A stretch of DNA of 64,000 nucleotides from Halocatena halophila (GCA_027563145.1 CP071307.1:62001-126000); one strand, 5' to 3'. Counted from the first letter of the stretch, positions 17,396 to 26,183 are shown. Notes: generated from the letters alone by a model not told the origin. Numbers and translations are program-made.

Positions 17396-17788
17396 GTGGT
17401 CGTGATTGTGGGTATGTGTGTGGGCGTGGTCGACGCCGACGACGAACTCCGAGGCGTCGCGTTCGCCCGACTCGAATTCCCCTATCCGACGGTCGAGTAC
17501 ATCTCCACGCAACACGCCTTTGTCGTACAACAGCTGTTCCGCCGCCTCAAGCCAGTGGCGGTAGTAGACATCTTCGATGTCCTCATCGTCCGCGGTATCT
17601 GCCGATTCGATTGCCTCGATCAGCCGCGCCTGGAACTCATTCCACTCGAAGAATCCCTGCCGGTAGAGTGTCACCACGGTCGCGAACGCACGCGCCTGCC
17701 ACGGCGCGTCGAACGAGAGGTCACCTCCACGCTCGGGAAACTCTTCGCGCTCCCGCAGGTCAGCAATGATCTCGTCGAGATCAGTCAT
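17393..17788 (-). CDS. Nitrile hydratase activator/accessory protein, His-tailed
   Basis: The 131-residue protein has the NHase accessory pattern FDAPWQARAFATVVTLYRQG, WNEFQARLIEAI and YYRHWLEAAEQLL, which is also homologous to the N-terminal domain of the beta subunit. It ends in a His-rich tail (HAHTHTHNHDH), suited to metal binding. Activators of Co-type NHases deliver the metal to the alpha subunit and support Cys oxidation. Its ATG overlaps the alpha stop (ATGA). The TAA stop lies right at the junction with the truncated PHP gene, so the natural end may have been a little different. Confidence 0.85.
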   Translation of the reverse strand: MTDLDEIIADLREREEFPERGGDLSFDAPWQARAFATVVTLYRQGFFEWNEFQARLIEAIESADTADDEDIEDVYYRHWLEAAEQLLYDKGVLRGDVLDRRIGEFESGERDASEFVVGVDHAHTHTHNHDH

Positions 17789-18432
17789 AGCTCCTCCACA
17801 TGCTTGGTACCCAGCCGTTCGACCCCGATCATCGAATCCCGCGTGACGAGTGCCGTGAGGTCGGATTCGCTCATCCCGTCCGTCCCCACGGGTCGGCGGG
17901 GGAGCACCATGTAGCGAACCTCGGCGCTCGTGTCACGGACCCGTATCTCCACGTCGGCGTCAACGTCGACGCCGAACGCCTCGCGTAACGTTTGCCGGGG
18001 CGATTTAACGATCTTCGAGCGATACGGCGGTGACTTGTACCACGTCGGTGGTAGCCCGAGCACGGGCCACGGATAGCATGAGCAGAGTGTGCAAACGACG
18101 ACATTGTGAACATCGTCGGTGTTCTCCACGACGACGATATCCGTCCCTTCTGGTCCCGTGTAACCGAACGCCTCGGCGATCGCGGCCGAGCCGTCCTCAA
18201 GTAGCCATTCGCGGTACTCGGCGTCGACCCACGCTCTGGCGACGACCTCTGCGCCGTTCTGTGGACCGATCTCGTCCTCGTAGAGGCTCATGACCTCGTC
18301 GATCTGGTCGGTCGTGAGCAGTTCCTCCTCGATCAGATACGACTGGAGGGCACGTGCCCGTGCCTGCGGATCGGCGTCTCTCGGTACTGGATGTTCGTTC
18401 CCGTTCTCGTCCGGGGTCTGGTCTTGGCTCAT
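17785..18432 (-). CDS. nthA: Nitrile hydratase alpha subunit, Co-type
   Basis: I start at the ATG at 18430-18432, overlapping the preceding stop; the product is 215 residues. The metal site is VCTLCSCYPW with Cys114, Cys117, Ser118 and Cys119; Thr at 115 is typical of cobalt enzymes (Ser in iron enzymes). The flanking YKSPPYRSKIV and REAFG motifs and the C-terminal RYMVLPRRPVGT fit the family. Together with beta it hydrates nitriles to amides in the cytosol. No amidase gene is present in the window. Confidence 0.92.
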   Translation of the reverse strand: MSQDQTPDENGNEHPVPRDADPQARARALQSYLIEEELLTTDQIDEVMSLYEDEIGPQNGAEVVARAWVDAEYREWLLEDGSAAIAEAFGYTGPEGTDIVVVENTDDVHNVVVCTLCSCYPWPVLGLPPTWYKSPPYRSKIVKSPRQTLREAFGVDVDADVEIRVRDTSAEVRYMVLPRRPVGTDGMSESDLTALVTRDSMIGVERLGTKHVEEL

Positions 18433-18722
18433 GGTTGTAGTCGTTCGTTCTCGACGTCTCGCATGTCGTCGGGCTTGAGCGCACTCTCCCAGAGGTCGAT
18501 GTAGACTGCCTGGTTCGATTCGGAGTCCTCCCAGAGCTCGCTGGGGTCGAACCGGACGGAGTACAGGAACTCCGACTCGGCCGTGTCCGGCGGGAAGTAT
18601 TCTCCGTGGACGCACTCAACGATGCCACTCGCATTCTGGGCGTAGTCGGGTCGACGTTTGTAGCCCTGGGAAACCTCTCCTACCACAACCCGGTCCCGTG
18701 GCTCGAAGGCGGGATCGTTCAT
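18429..18722 (-). CDS. Stand-alone nitrile hydratase beta C-terminal domain (SH3-like)
   Basis: This 97-residue protein is homologous to residues about 130-223 of the upstream beta subunit: FEPRDRVVV against FEAGDNVVV, RRPDYAQNASGIVECVHGEY against RCPRYVRRAQGTVARVDGG, and YSVRFDPSELW then AVYIDLWES against YHVRFDAAELW then AVYVDLWES. It has no N-terminal helical domain. Both its ends overlap neighbours by ATGA, so it is not debris. In thiocyanate hydrolase the beta chain is split into two subunits, one equivalent to this domain; here it exists in addition to a full beta. Confidence 0.8.
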   Translation of the reverse strand: MNDPAFEPRDRVVVGEVSQGYKRRPDYAQNASGIVECVHGEYFPPDTAESEFLYSVRFDPSELWEDSESNQAVYIDLWESALKPDDMRDVENERLQP

Positions 18723-19390
18723 GGGGGCACCAGGTAGCTTTCCCAGAGGTCGACATACACCGCATTGTTTCCCTCGGCATCGGCGCCCCAGAGTTCAGCA
18801 GCGTCGAATCGGACGTGGTAGACTGGTTCCACGATCTTCCCCTCCCCGTGGGGGCTCGCATTGGGCAGCGAGAAGCCTCCGTCCACGCGTGCGACGGTTC
18901 CCTGGGCGCGGCGGACGTACCTCGGACATCGGGTGTGTCCCCCAGGGTGGCTGTTCTTCACGACCACGTTGTCTCCCGCTTCGAAGGCCGGCGTGACCGA
19001 CTCGTCTCGCCTTGATGAGCGATTCTCGTGGGACGCACGCATCGCTTCGACGACATTGGAGTCGAACCGTTCGGGCAGGTCGTCGTCGAACTCTCGGGCC
19101 GTGCCCAGCGCGTCGATCCGCTCGCGTAATTCGTCGGCATCGATGGTCCCTTTCTCCGTGAAGAGTTTCTCCATGGCGACGAGCCAGTGCTCGTAGTAGC
19201 TCGACCCGAGGTAGTAGGCCGGATCCATGCGTTCGATCGCATGCCGGAATTCGTCGACGTTGTACTCGCTATCCGCGAACTGCATCGCGAACACCCGCTC
19301 CTCCCACACCTCGTGAAAGATCGGTTCGTCCTCCTCTCGCTCGACGGGACCCATGCCGTCCATCCCGCCGAGATCGTGTATCCCGTCCAT
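18719..19390 (-). CDS. nthB: Nitrile hydratase beta subunit
   Basis: The 223-residue protein begins MDGIHDLGGMDGMGPV, the hallmark NHase beta start. Next come the helical N-terminal domain (WEERVFAMQF; YYEHWLVAMEKLF) and the SH3-like C-terminal domain (GDNVVVKNSHPGGHTRCPRY, AVYVDLWESYLVPP). It is first in the operon. A TATA-like TTTAAGATA lies at 19410-19418, about 25 bp before the ATG, suggesting a leaderless or nearly leaderless transcript. The operon is visibly GC-rich compared with both flanks. Confidence 0.92.
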   Translation of the reverse strand: MDGIHDLGGMDGMGPVEREEDEPIFHEVWEERVFAMQFADSEYNVDEFRHAIERMDPAYYLGSSYYEHWLVAMEKLFTEKGTIDADELRERIDALGTAREFDDDLPERFDSNVVEAMRASHENRSSRRDESVTPAFEAGDNVVVKNSHPGGHTRCPRYVRRAQGTVARVDGGFSLPNASPHGEGKIVEPVYHVRFDAAELWGADAEGNNAVYVDLWESYLVPP

Positions 19391-19471
19391 GAGAACGTCT
19401 ACTACGAACTATCTTAAAGTAATGTCGTACGAACAGATGGCTCGGACCGGCAACCTGACTTCGCCCACCCG

Positions 19472-20336
19472 TTACCCGAGGGCCACGGGTGATGCTTGAT
19501 GCTCGGCCAGTCCGGAAGGGCGATACTCTAGTGGAGATTGTCACGGATCTCCTCGAGTCTGCCGAAGATTTGATTCAGATCGAGCGTGTGTTGATGGATC
19601 GCGAGTTCGACAGCCAGCACGTCCTGGAGAGGATCGTTGAGCGTGGTTACGAGTACCTTCTCCCGAAGCGTAAACAGACGAGCAAAAAGGCCGTTGCCGG
19701 CCGGATGGAGAACCACGGAGTTGAGACGACGGTCAACAAGCGTATGCTTCACCTTGGAAAGAACGAATGGCACGAGACCCATCTACTGTACTTACCCAAG
19801 AGAGAATTTTCAGGCCAGATTGAGGAGAGTCACGAACGATACGTGGTGTTCATGTCGTCAGGACCGTGACAGGGACCGTTGAAGGCCGAGTAAGTTTCTA
19901 TAGCAACCGTTGGAAGATCGAGATCGGCTACAAGCATGTTAAGCGGTTCATGGCGAAAACGACCTCAAAGGACTTCGTGCTGCGGTTTTTCTACTTTGCG
20001 TTTGCTTGCTTGCTGTACTCGTTGTGGCGGCTAATCGACCATCTGGTGCAGGTGTTTTTCACGGACACCTACGGCGATGTCCCGTAGGTGACGATGCACG
20101 ATGTGCTTACCTCGCTGAAAAAGCGCACTGGCGTAGGCTAGCGCCCCGTTCGTTCCGTGATTTCCTGATAGAGAGTGCGGCTGGGCTACCCCACTTTACA
20201 AAATAGTACAATTAATGAATATTCTCGGCTATCTTTACTTAATATTATACCAACTAGGGAGCTTTAGCACATTATTCATGCATCAAATACGAGAATAATA
20301 CAGTGATCAACAGAAATTCTCAACTGGTGGTGCATG
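19472..20336 (+). mobile_element. IS4-like element, C-terminal half with frameshifts and right flank
   Basis: 19489-19869 encodes VRKGDTLVEIVTDLL, VLMDREFDSQHV (second catalytic Asp), then a stop. 19866-20087 continues YSNRWKIEIGYKHVKRFMAK, which keeps the Y-x2-R-x3-E-x6-K signature of IS4-type transposases, but a TAG replaces the Trp of DDPWVTM. The 3' flank extends to about 20336. The left junction (about 19470) lies 80 bp upstream of the nitrile hydratase start. Confidence 0.8.
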
Positions 20337-20369
20337 GGCAAGTTGAGAAGGTCTTTTCCAATGCATATA
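20337..20369 (+). repeat. Dispersed 33-bp motif, copy 6
   Basis: The first half AAGTTGAGAA pairs perfectly over 9 bp with TTCTCAACT of the IS right end, leaving a 15-base loop. The second half is TTCCAATGCATATA. The 3' end of the EamA gene follows. Confidence 0.65.
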
Positions 20370-20392
20370 CTGGACTTCTATTCAGATATCAT

Positions 20393-21298
20393 TCAAGAGA
20401 TCTGCATTTCCTCCCGTAGCTCGTCATATTTCACCACTGAGAATCCAACGATGATAGCCAGGAAACCAAGAAGTACAGACACTGTAATTTGTTCGTGTAG
20501 CAGTATCCATCCGTTTATCGCAGCGAAGAGAGGGGCAACGTACCCAATGAGATTGATCTGAACAGGTCCGATACGATCGAGGAGGGTAAAATAGATGAGA
20601 TACCCCACACCGGCGGCCACAACCGATAAATAGCCCAGTGCAGCGAGTGCAACGGGCGACCAGACGACTGTATTCAGCGATTCTTTGGGAAGCCCAGCGC
20701 TCGTAACGTGAAGTATGACCGCACCAATAAGCATCATCCACGCCTGCATCGATTGAACCGGAATCGATGTGGGATAGCGCTTGGTGAGGACCGCTCCGAG
20801 AGCAAACGCCCCAGCAGCAAGAAACACCAACCCAACTCCTCGTATATCAGCAGTGACGAGTGTTCGTGATGTGGGATTAGCAATGAGCGTCGTTCCAAAG
20901 ACACCGAAACAGATCCCGACGACCTCATTCCAGGAGAGGTTGTCGCTAGATAACAGAAAACTCGAAAAAACGGCTGCCAACACTGGATCGAGACTGACGA
21001 TAATACTTGCCACCGCGCTGGTAACGTATTGTTGGCCAATGAACAGCAATGCGTGGTGAGCGGCGACAAATAGTACTCCCCCAACAAAAACTTCGATCCA
21101 TTCTGCCCGTGACGATGGCCACCACTGGTTAGTTGAGACGATGGCATAGCCGAGCATTACTACCCCAGCAATATCGAAGCGAACAGCTGCGAGTAACACT
21201 GGCGGAATATACGGGAGGGCTGCTCGAGTGGCAACGAACGAGCTCCCCCAGAGGAGTGCCAGGAGGATGAACAGTCCTGCTGTACGATATCGAGTCAT
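20393..21298 (-). CDS. EamA/DMT-family transporter
   Basis: The 301-residue protein has ten predicted hydrophobic segments arranged as two EamA repeats. The first begins LFILLALLWGSSFVATRAAL with the typical WGxxF motif. The second half contains VQINLIGYVAPLFAAINGWILL. It is an inner-membrane drug/metabolite exporter or permease of unknown substrate. The last about 60 residues are duplicated at 27109-27297. Confidence 0.88.
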   Translation of the reverse strand: MTRYRTAGLFILLALLWGSSFVATRAALPYIPPVLLAAVRFDIAGVVMLGYAIVSTNQWWPSSRAEWIEVFVGGVLFVAAHHALLFIGQQYVTSAVASIIVSLDPVLAAVFSSFLLSSDNLSWNEVVGICFGVFGTTLIANPTSRTLVTADIRGVGLVFLAAGAFALGAVLTKRYPTSIPVQSMQAWMMLIGAVILHVTSAGLPKESLNTVVWSPVALAALGYLSVVAAGVGYLIYFTLLDRIGPVQINLIGYVAPLFAAINGWILLHEQITVSVLLGFLAIIVGFSVVKYDELREEMQIS

Positions 21299-21361
21299 TG
21301 AAGATCGATTTCCAGGTGTTGATTGAATCGCGCTATTCAGTGGAATATGATTCCTTGAGGA

Positions 21362-21640
21362 TCAGTCTACCGAAAGAGTAAGCGAAAGCAGATCAGCACC
21401 TTGATTTTCTTCTACTGCTTGGATGAGTTCTCCACCGCTGGTGAGTGGCTCCATTCGATCAAAATCTCTTGTGAGCTGTCGGTCCTCTGTTGGTGGTGGG
21501 ATCTTGCCTCGGATAGTCTCGTAGACAGTCTTTGAGACGGGTGATAGCTTCTCTGAGCCGCGTATTTCGGCCGCCTGTGTTGCAGCCATCAGCTCAAAGT
21601 CGAGTATTTTTTGAACGTAATCAACAATTGAATGCTCACA
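21362..21640 (-). pseudogene. C-terminal fragment of an aromatic amino acid (histidine/phenylalanine-type) ammonia-lyase
   Basis: The frame reads VQKILDFELMAATQAAEIRG, then LSPVSKTVYETIRGKIPP and EDRQLTRDF, resembling the C-terminal helical part of HutH/PAL proteins. The N-terminal three-quarters, including the MIO Ala-Ser-Gly, are missing. Homology stops at the 33-bp motif copy 7, through which the frame happens to remain open upstream. Confidence 0.55.
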
Positions 21641-21669
21641 AGTTGTGACTGTTGATTCCAGTGCATGGA
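21637..21669 (+). repeat. Dispersed 33-bp motif, copy 7
   Basis: CACAAGTTGTGAC, spacer, TTCCAGTGCATGGA. It forms the truncation point of the ammonia-lyase remnant. Confidence 0.55.
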
Positions 21670-21763
21670 TTTCGCATTTATATAAGATACGAGATATTCT
21701 ATTCCACGTACTTCCCGGCCTGTCGGTATGCACACTCACCGTTCAATGATATACTTTTTGACA

Positions 21764-22084
21764 CTACCTACGTGGATCAGCATCATCGCCGAAGCCACTC
21801 CCATACGTTTCGAGCACTTCCGTAACAGTGACTTCGTAGGCGTCGTACCACTCGGACCACCGTTGTTTTGCCTGTTTGTGATCAGGATCTGCTCCAAACG
21901 ATTCGAGTGCGTCCAGCGACTCCCAATAATAGACGACGAGCACCTCGTCACTCTCCGGAGCGTTCCACGTTCGTTTGCCCAGATACCCATCAGTGTCCTC
22001 GGCAGCCGTCTGTATCACGTCGTTTAATTCGTGGAATTCACTGTCGTACTCTCCCGGATCGAGGCGAAATGTAACGAGATACAT
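21764..22084 (-). CDS. Antibiotic-biosynthesis-monooxygenase (ABM) fold protein
   Basis: I start at the ATG at 22082-22084 (MYLVTFRLDPGEYDSEFH), where homology begins; an upstream in-frame ATG would add unrelated residues. The about 106-residue protein has the ABM dimeric alpha/beta-barrel pattern: GYLGKRTWNAPESDEVLVVY, YWESLDALESF and KQAKQRWSEWYDAY. Such proteins are small oxygenases or stress-associated. It is divergent from the methionine gamma-lyase-like gene. A decayed copy lies at 47190-47382. Confidence 0.75.
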   Translation of the reverse strand: MYLVTFRLDPGEYDSEFHELNDVIQTAAEDTDGYLGKRTWNAPESDEVLVVYYWESLDALESFGADPDHKQAKQRWSEWYDAYEVTVTEVLETYGSGFGDDADPRR

Positions 22085-22348
22085 TGGTGTGAGTATACTC
22101 ATCACGAGGATAAGACGATTCTCTTCTAGGTATAGGGTGACCCGAAATGAACGTTCGGTCGCATTCTCGTCTACAACTATCTGGCCATTACTAGATACTA
22201 TGTAAGCCATCTCTTGCGCCGTTTTGATTGTACAGTTCCACCAAGATCTGCAGATCTAAGTATCGGTGCTGGGAATTCTTGCTATGGGCTCTTCGATTGT
22301 ATCGTCGATGTGTACTATCACGAAACTGTGTTTCACGGTGATCCGCCA

Positions 22349-23512
22349 ATGACGAACCACGACAATCCATTCCAGGATGCCGGCTTTGAGACTCTTGCAG
22401 TCGGGGCGGCCGCGACGAACAGAGAAACGAGCGACGTTATTCCACCAGTCCATCTCTCGAGTACATTCGAATGGAGGAGTGGTGGAATTGAGCACGAATA
22501 CTCTCGTGAGAGTAACCCGACGCGAGTTGCTCTCGAGGAGCAATTAGCTCGTCTCGAAGGCGGCGAGCACGGGTTGGCATTCGCTTCGGGGATGGCAGCC
22601 ATCTCGACGACAATGTTGTCGTTAGTTCCGCCGGGGGGTCACCTTGTCTCCTCAGAGTCGCTCTACAGTGGAACGGAGAAATTGCTCACGAAGTTCGTTG
22701 CCGGACACCTCGGCGTCGATGTCGAGTTCGTCGATGCTCGCGATCCAGAAAACGTCGCAGCGGCGGTCAATTCGGAGACGGACCTGATCTGGGCAGAAAC
22801 ACCGACGAATCCACTGATGCGTCTGTGTGATATCCGTGCGATTGCCGATATCGCCGACAATCACGGCGTGCCGTTCGGTGTCGACAGTACGTTCGCAAGC
22901 CCGTATTTCCAGGCTCCGCTCGAACTGGGTGCTGACATTGCTGTCCACAGCACGACCAAGTACCTCAACGGACACTCTGACTCGATCGGTGGTGCTGTCA
23001 TCACCGACGACGATGGGATCTACGAAGCCCTGGCGTTTTCCCAGCAAATCGGGCTCGGAAATATGCTCTCACCGTTCGACTGTTATCTTGTCGGACGAGG
23101 AATCAAGACATTACCGGCACGGATGGAACACCACGAGGAGAACGCGATGGCGGTCGCTCGGTTCCTCGAATCTCACGACCGGGTTGACAGTGTCTACTAT
23201 CCGGGTCTCGAAAGTCATCCACAACACGAGCTTGCGACCGAACAGATGTCGGGATACAGTGGCATGCTTGCTTTCGAGTTTGACGGGACGGCTGACGAAC
23301 TCGAGGCGTTCATCGAGGGGCTTGAGATGTTCTCCCCTGGAGCAAGCCTCGGTGGTGTCGAAAGTCTCATCGAAGCTCCGTCGCTGATGATCCCCGACCA
23401 GGTCAGCCACGGGGCGGCTACCGCGGAGATCCCCGATTCACTGGTTAGGATTTCTGTTGGTATCGAAGATGTCGATGATCTCTGTGAAGATCTCCAATCG
23501 GCGCTACCGTAG
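22349..23512 (+). CDS. Methionine gamma-lyase/cystathionine gamma-synthase family PLP enzyme
   Basis: The ATG at 22349 gives a 387-residue Cys/Met-metabolism PLP enzyme. Motifs: EYSRESNPTRVALEEQLARL (substrate and PLP phosphate region), FASGMAAI, WAETPTNPL, DSTFASPY with the PLP Asp, HSTTKYLNGHSDSIGG with the PLP Lys, and C-terminal SLGGVESLIEAPS. It could run gamma-elimination of methionine or homocysteine or gamma-replacement in transsulfuration; sequence alone does not decide. The last about 55 codons recur as decayed copies at 49228-49440 and 55436-55608. Confidence 0.88.
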   Translation: MTNHDNPFQDAGFETLAVGAAATNRETSDVIPPVHLSSTFEWRSGGIEHEYSRESNPTRVALEEQLARLEGGEHGLAFASGMAAISTTMLSLVPPGGHLVSSESLYSGTEKLLTKFVAGHLGVDVEFVDARDPENVAAAVNSETDLIWAETPTNPLMRLCDIRAIADIADNHGVPFGVDSTFASPYFQAPLELGADIAVHSTTKYLNGHSDSIGGAVITDDDGIYEALAFSQQIGLGNMLSPFDCYLVGRGIKTLPARMEHHEENAMAVARFLESHDRVDSVYYPGLESHPQHELATEQMSGYSGMLAFEFDGTADELEAFIEGLEMFSPGASLGGVESLIEAPSLMIPDQVSHGAATAEIPDSLVRISVGIEDVDDLCEDLQSALP

Positions 23513-23696
23513 GTGTATTTCCCTTTCTATCCATCTGTTTTGATGCTACGTTTTCTAACCTCTGCTATATCATTCTATAATATTTGACTCTTTTCGCGGG
23601 GCTTCCCCTGATCTGCAGACGTATGGTTATTTTTCACCACATCATATTATACTATAAATAACCACAATCTATACCAATTTTGCTGAAGAAGCGACT

Positions 23697-23852
23697 ATGC
23701 CGTCAACGGTCGCCTCCAAACAGGCTGTGTTTCAAACGATTGAAGGTTCTTCTGACTTCTACTGGCCGTACTACCGTGATCCAGAGATCGAGCTCACGAG
23801 TAACGACCTCGAAGCGTTCGAACACGACGTTCACCGATTGTTTGCGAGTTAA
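23697..23852 (+). mobile_element. IS4-like transposase, 51-residue N-terminal fragment
   Basis: The intact frame MPSTVASKQAVFQTIEGSSD through DFYWPYYRDPEIEL to HRLFAS ends in TAA. It equals the N terminus of the transposases at 35016 and 55257. Everything downstream is missing. The upstream 150 bp match the sequence upstream of the 55257 copy, because both belong to a duplicated segment. Confidence 0.75.
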
Positions 23853-24102
23853 CTATCTCGAGCGACAGTAGTACAGTAGTCATCGATGGAAAAGGTAACG
23901 AGTGTCTGGAACGCTGTGTCAGGATAGTCAGTCGAGAATTCGAACGCCCCCGGGGCTTGAACTGTAATCGGGTGTGGGGTATCCACCGCTTCGTTCGACT
24001 TCAGGCTACTTCTATCTCGACATAAACATGTTTTTCAGACAGTGGTTACTCTGGCTTTCAGTCTCTCGACTACATTTGACGACGTTTTTCGTCAGGTTGG
24101 GC
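23853..24102 (-). other. Orphan coding-like fragment
   Basis: On the minus strand about 50 codons around 23855-24000 read like protein (SNEAVDTPHPITVQAPGAFE, then FQTLVTFSIDD) and end at TAG or TAA near the IS fragment. No start or family recognised; probably the tail of a gene cut by rearrangement. Confidence 0.2.
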
Positions 24103-25056
24103 TCACTGTGTCCTGTCTTCAGTGAGCATTCTGTCCGACTCCCACGTTTCCACGACATGGTCAAGCCCTGTCTTGTACGTCGGATAGCTGGGTTCCCATT
24201 CAGTTGCAGTTCGAAGCTTCTCATTGGATGTCACCATCGGCGTTGTGAGAAGATTCACTTGTGCATCTCTCATTGCCTGGCGTGCTTTTGTTTCCGAGAT
24301 CCACTCCGGAGCGGGTGCGTCAAGTCGCTCAGCGAGGGCAGTAGAGAACGCAGCCATGGTGACTGGTTCGTCATCAGTGACGTGCCACACTCCACTGAGA
24401 TGTTCTTCTGCAGCAGCGACGAATCCACTGGCAGCATCACTCACATGAACCCGAGAGATGTCTGCGGCCTCTGAGCCCTTGATCAGTGGTTTATTGTCCT
24501 GGATGAGGTCCTGTCCGTGTGCCAGGGTGTGATATGCATCTGGTGCGTAAAAATAACCACACCGGAGGACACCGACGTCGAAGTTGTACTGTCCGCCAGC
24601 CTCCCTGGAGATATCTTCAGCGTCTGCTGCAGATTGTGTTGATGGGTCTGGATGGCGGGCCGACTCTTCATCGAACGGGGTTCCATCGGGTGGGCGAGAA
24701 ACCCAGACGATACTCTGTTGGAGGTACTGGTCTGCACCGACGGTGGCTGCTGCCGTGGTGAGTGTCTGGGTGCCTTCACGTCGGACTCGGTCGTTGAGTT
24801 CCCATCTCTCGGGTGACGGGTCTTCCGTTGGAATTGCTGTCGCCGCATGGATGACGACGTCGGCCCCCTTTGCGGCGCGAACGACTGACTCTTCGTCGAA
24901 GAGGTCTCCTCGTCGGGGAGTACCACCACACGATTCGACGATCGTGTCCCCGCGTTCGTCTCGGGTCAGGCCCACCGCTGTGTGGCCGGTATCTGCGAAC
25001 TGTGTGATGAGTCGTCGTCCCAGTACCCCCGTTGCTCCGGCAATGAATATTTGCAT
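24103..25056 (-). CDS. NAD-dependent epimerase/dehydratase family protein (atypical SDR)
   Basis: The 317-residue protein begins MQIFIAGATGVLGRRLITQF, the GxxGxxG Rossmann motif of extended SDRs, and has ADVVIHAAT near residue 65 and a Tyr-rich central part (GYFYAPDAY). It probably acts on a nucleotide sugar or small metabolite; the exact reaction is unknown. It starts 3 bp after the stop of the Rid-family gene, so the two form an operon. Confidence 0.8.
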   Translation of the reverse strand: MQIFIAGATGVLGRRLITQFADTGHTAVGLTRDERGDTIVESCGGTPRRGDLFDEESVVRAAKGADVVIHAATAIPTEDPSPERWELNDRVRREGTQTLTTAAATVGADQYLQQSIVWVSRPPDGTPFDEESARHPDPSTQSAADAEDISREAGGQYNFDVGVLRCGYFYAPDAYHTLAHGQDLIQDNKPLIKGSEAADISRVHVSDAASGFVAAAEEHLSGVWHVTDDEPVTMAAFSTALAERLDAPAPEWISETKARQAMRDAQVNLLTTPMVTSNEKLRTATEWEPSYPTYKTGLDHVVETWESDRMLTEDRTQ

Positions 25057-25059
25057 AAG

Positions 25060-25443
25060 TTATTTCACCGCTGTCGGTTTAATCTCTACTAACAGTTCTG
25101 GGAATGCTAGGCGCTCTATCCCGAGCAGCGTGCAGCTCGGTTTGTCGAACTGATCGGAGAGCAGGTCCCAATTCTCAATGAGCCGATCGACGTCTGTCGT
25201 ATAGCAGTCGATCTGTACGACGTCCTCCAGATCAAAGCCAGCTTCGTTGAGAACGACTTCGATGTTCTCTAGCACTGTGATCGTTTGTGCACGTATGTCG
25301 TCGGGATGAACCGGATTGCCATCTGCATCCATCGCCGTCTGGCCAGCACAATACAAAACCCTGTCAGCATCTGTGATCTCGACTGCCTGGGAATATCCGA
25401 ATTCGTCCTGCCATTCCCAGGGATCGATATGTTGTTGGCTCAT
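25060..25443 (-). CDS. Rid/YjgF/YER057c family protein
   Basis: The 127-residue protein has the Rid-fold motifs ITDADRVLYCAGQTAMDADG, TITVLENIEVVLNEAG and ERLAFPELLVEIKPTAV. By eye, the Arg of archetypal RidA that binds the imine carboxylate (in PARSC) is replaced, the local sequence being DKPSCTLLG. It may therefore belong to one of the Rid subfamilies without proven deaminase activity. It is first in an operon with the SDR at 24103-25056. Confidence 0.85.
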   Translation of the reverse strand: MSQQHIDPWEWQDEFGYSQAVEITDADRVLYCAGQTAMDADGNPVHPDDIRAQTITVLENIEVVLNEAGFDLEDVVQIDCYTTDVDRLIENWDLLSDQFDKPSCTLLGIERLAFPELLVEIKPTAVK

Positions 25444-25714
25444 TGGCTTTCGTTCGCGAGTGTCTGTTTTGATCGTCCAGATTGTACCATTGTATACTAA
25501 CCAATTGCTTGGTGTGTAGTAACTGTTTCCTGAAAATTATTCCAGTAACAGATAAAGGCACGCAGTTGTCGAAATTCAAGAGATCTATGAGAGAAATATT
25601 GTGGCCACATTGTATTATTCATATTATAAATGAGATGTTATCAGCTATCATTTCACGCCTGTATTCTCCATGTAGGGATTCGGAATTTGGTTGAGAGACT
25701 AGCACATAGGGTCT
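25444..25714. other. Intergenic, nothing recognised
   Basis: An AT-rich stretch upstream of the Rid gene. No coding remnant recognised. Confidence 0.3.
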
Positions 25715-25915
25715 GTGTGGTTGAGTGACGAGTCAGACGATTCCGCCGAACACGAGACTTGCGTGGCTGTCGAGCTCGGTGGACTCAGCGTCGAACCGCA
25801 GGGAGACACGCTCGCCGAGGCCGAAGGCGCGTTCTATCGGGTGTGGGAGCACGTGATGGATGACGCTGACCAGATGTCGGCCGCAATGCGCGAGCGACTT
25901 GGCGGCCTGCAGTGA
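25715..25915 (+). CDS. Small acidic haloarchaeal protein, unknown
   Basis: The 66-codon frame (GTG start; MWLSDESDDSAEHE, then AVELGGLSVEPQGDTLAEAE and VWEHVMDDADQMSAAMRERL) has haloarchaeal acidic composition and GC-rich codon use unlike the AT-rich sequence before it. I do not recognise the family. It is probably a remnant of an acquired GC-rich segment that continues into 25958. Confidence 0.4.
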   Translation: MWLSDESDDSAEHETCVAVELGGLSVEPQGDTLAEAEGAFYRVWEHVMDDADQMSAAMRERLGGLQ

Positions 25916-25957
25916 CGCACGCGCTTGGTGGCGTCCTCCAACCGCAGTGAGAAACCC

Positions 25958-26122
25958 ATGTCGAACGAAGACAACACATACCTGGTGGAGTACTGGATCG
26001 ATGCCGAAGCGGAATCGGGCTCTGCTATTCCCCATCTATCAACGAGTTGGGGGTGTGCTAGGACACCCCTACATCTTGACTGCCAAACTGCTGAGAGTTC
26101 AGGACGCTTGCTGGTACCTTAG
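25958..26122 (+). pseudogene. Small protein, truncated after about 30 codons
   Basis: From the ATG at 25958 the frame reads MSNEDNTYLVEYWIDAEAES, then haloarchaeal-like character is lost around 26040. It may be the second gene of the small pair begun at 25715, broken by rearrangement. Confidence 0.3.
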
Positions 26123-26183
26123 CAGTCGTCCCTCCAAGGTCCCCTAAGACGTTCGTGAGGACGACGACGAGTGGTGGCTGTAG

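Noticed and set aside
17134-17769. A 211-codon plus frame as a complete PHP protein
   Set aside because: Only the first about 65 residues match PHP; the rest is Arg-rich antisense of the nitrile hydratase activator.
18429-19390. The locus as a thiocyanate hydrolase
   Set aside because: The beta subunit is full-length and starts with the NHase-type MDGIHDLGGMDG; thiocyanate hydrolase has no fused beta. The split domain remains a finding.
21362-21739. A functional ammonia-lyase gene
   Set aside because: The MIO active-site region is absent and the 5' part of the frame is the repeat motif.
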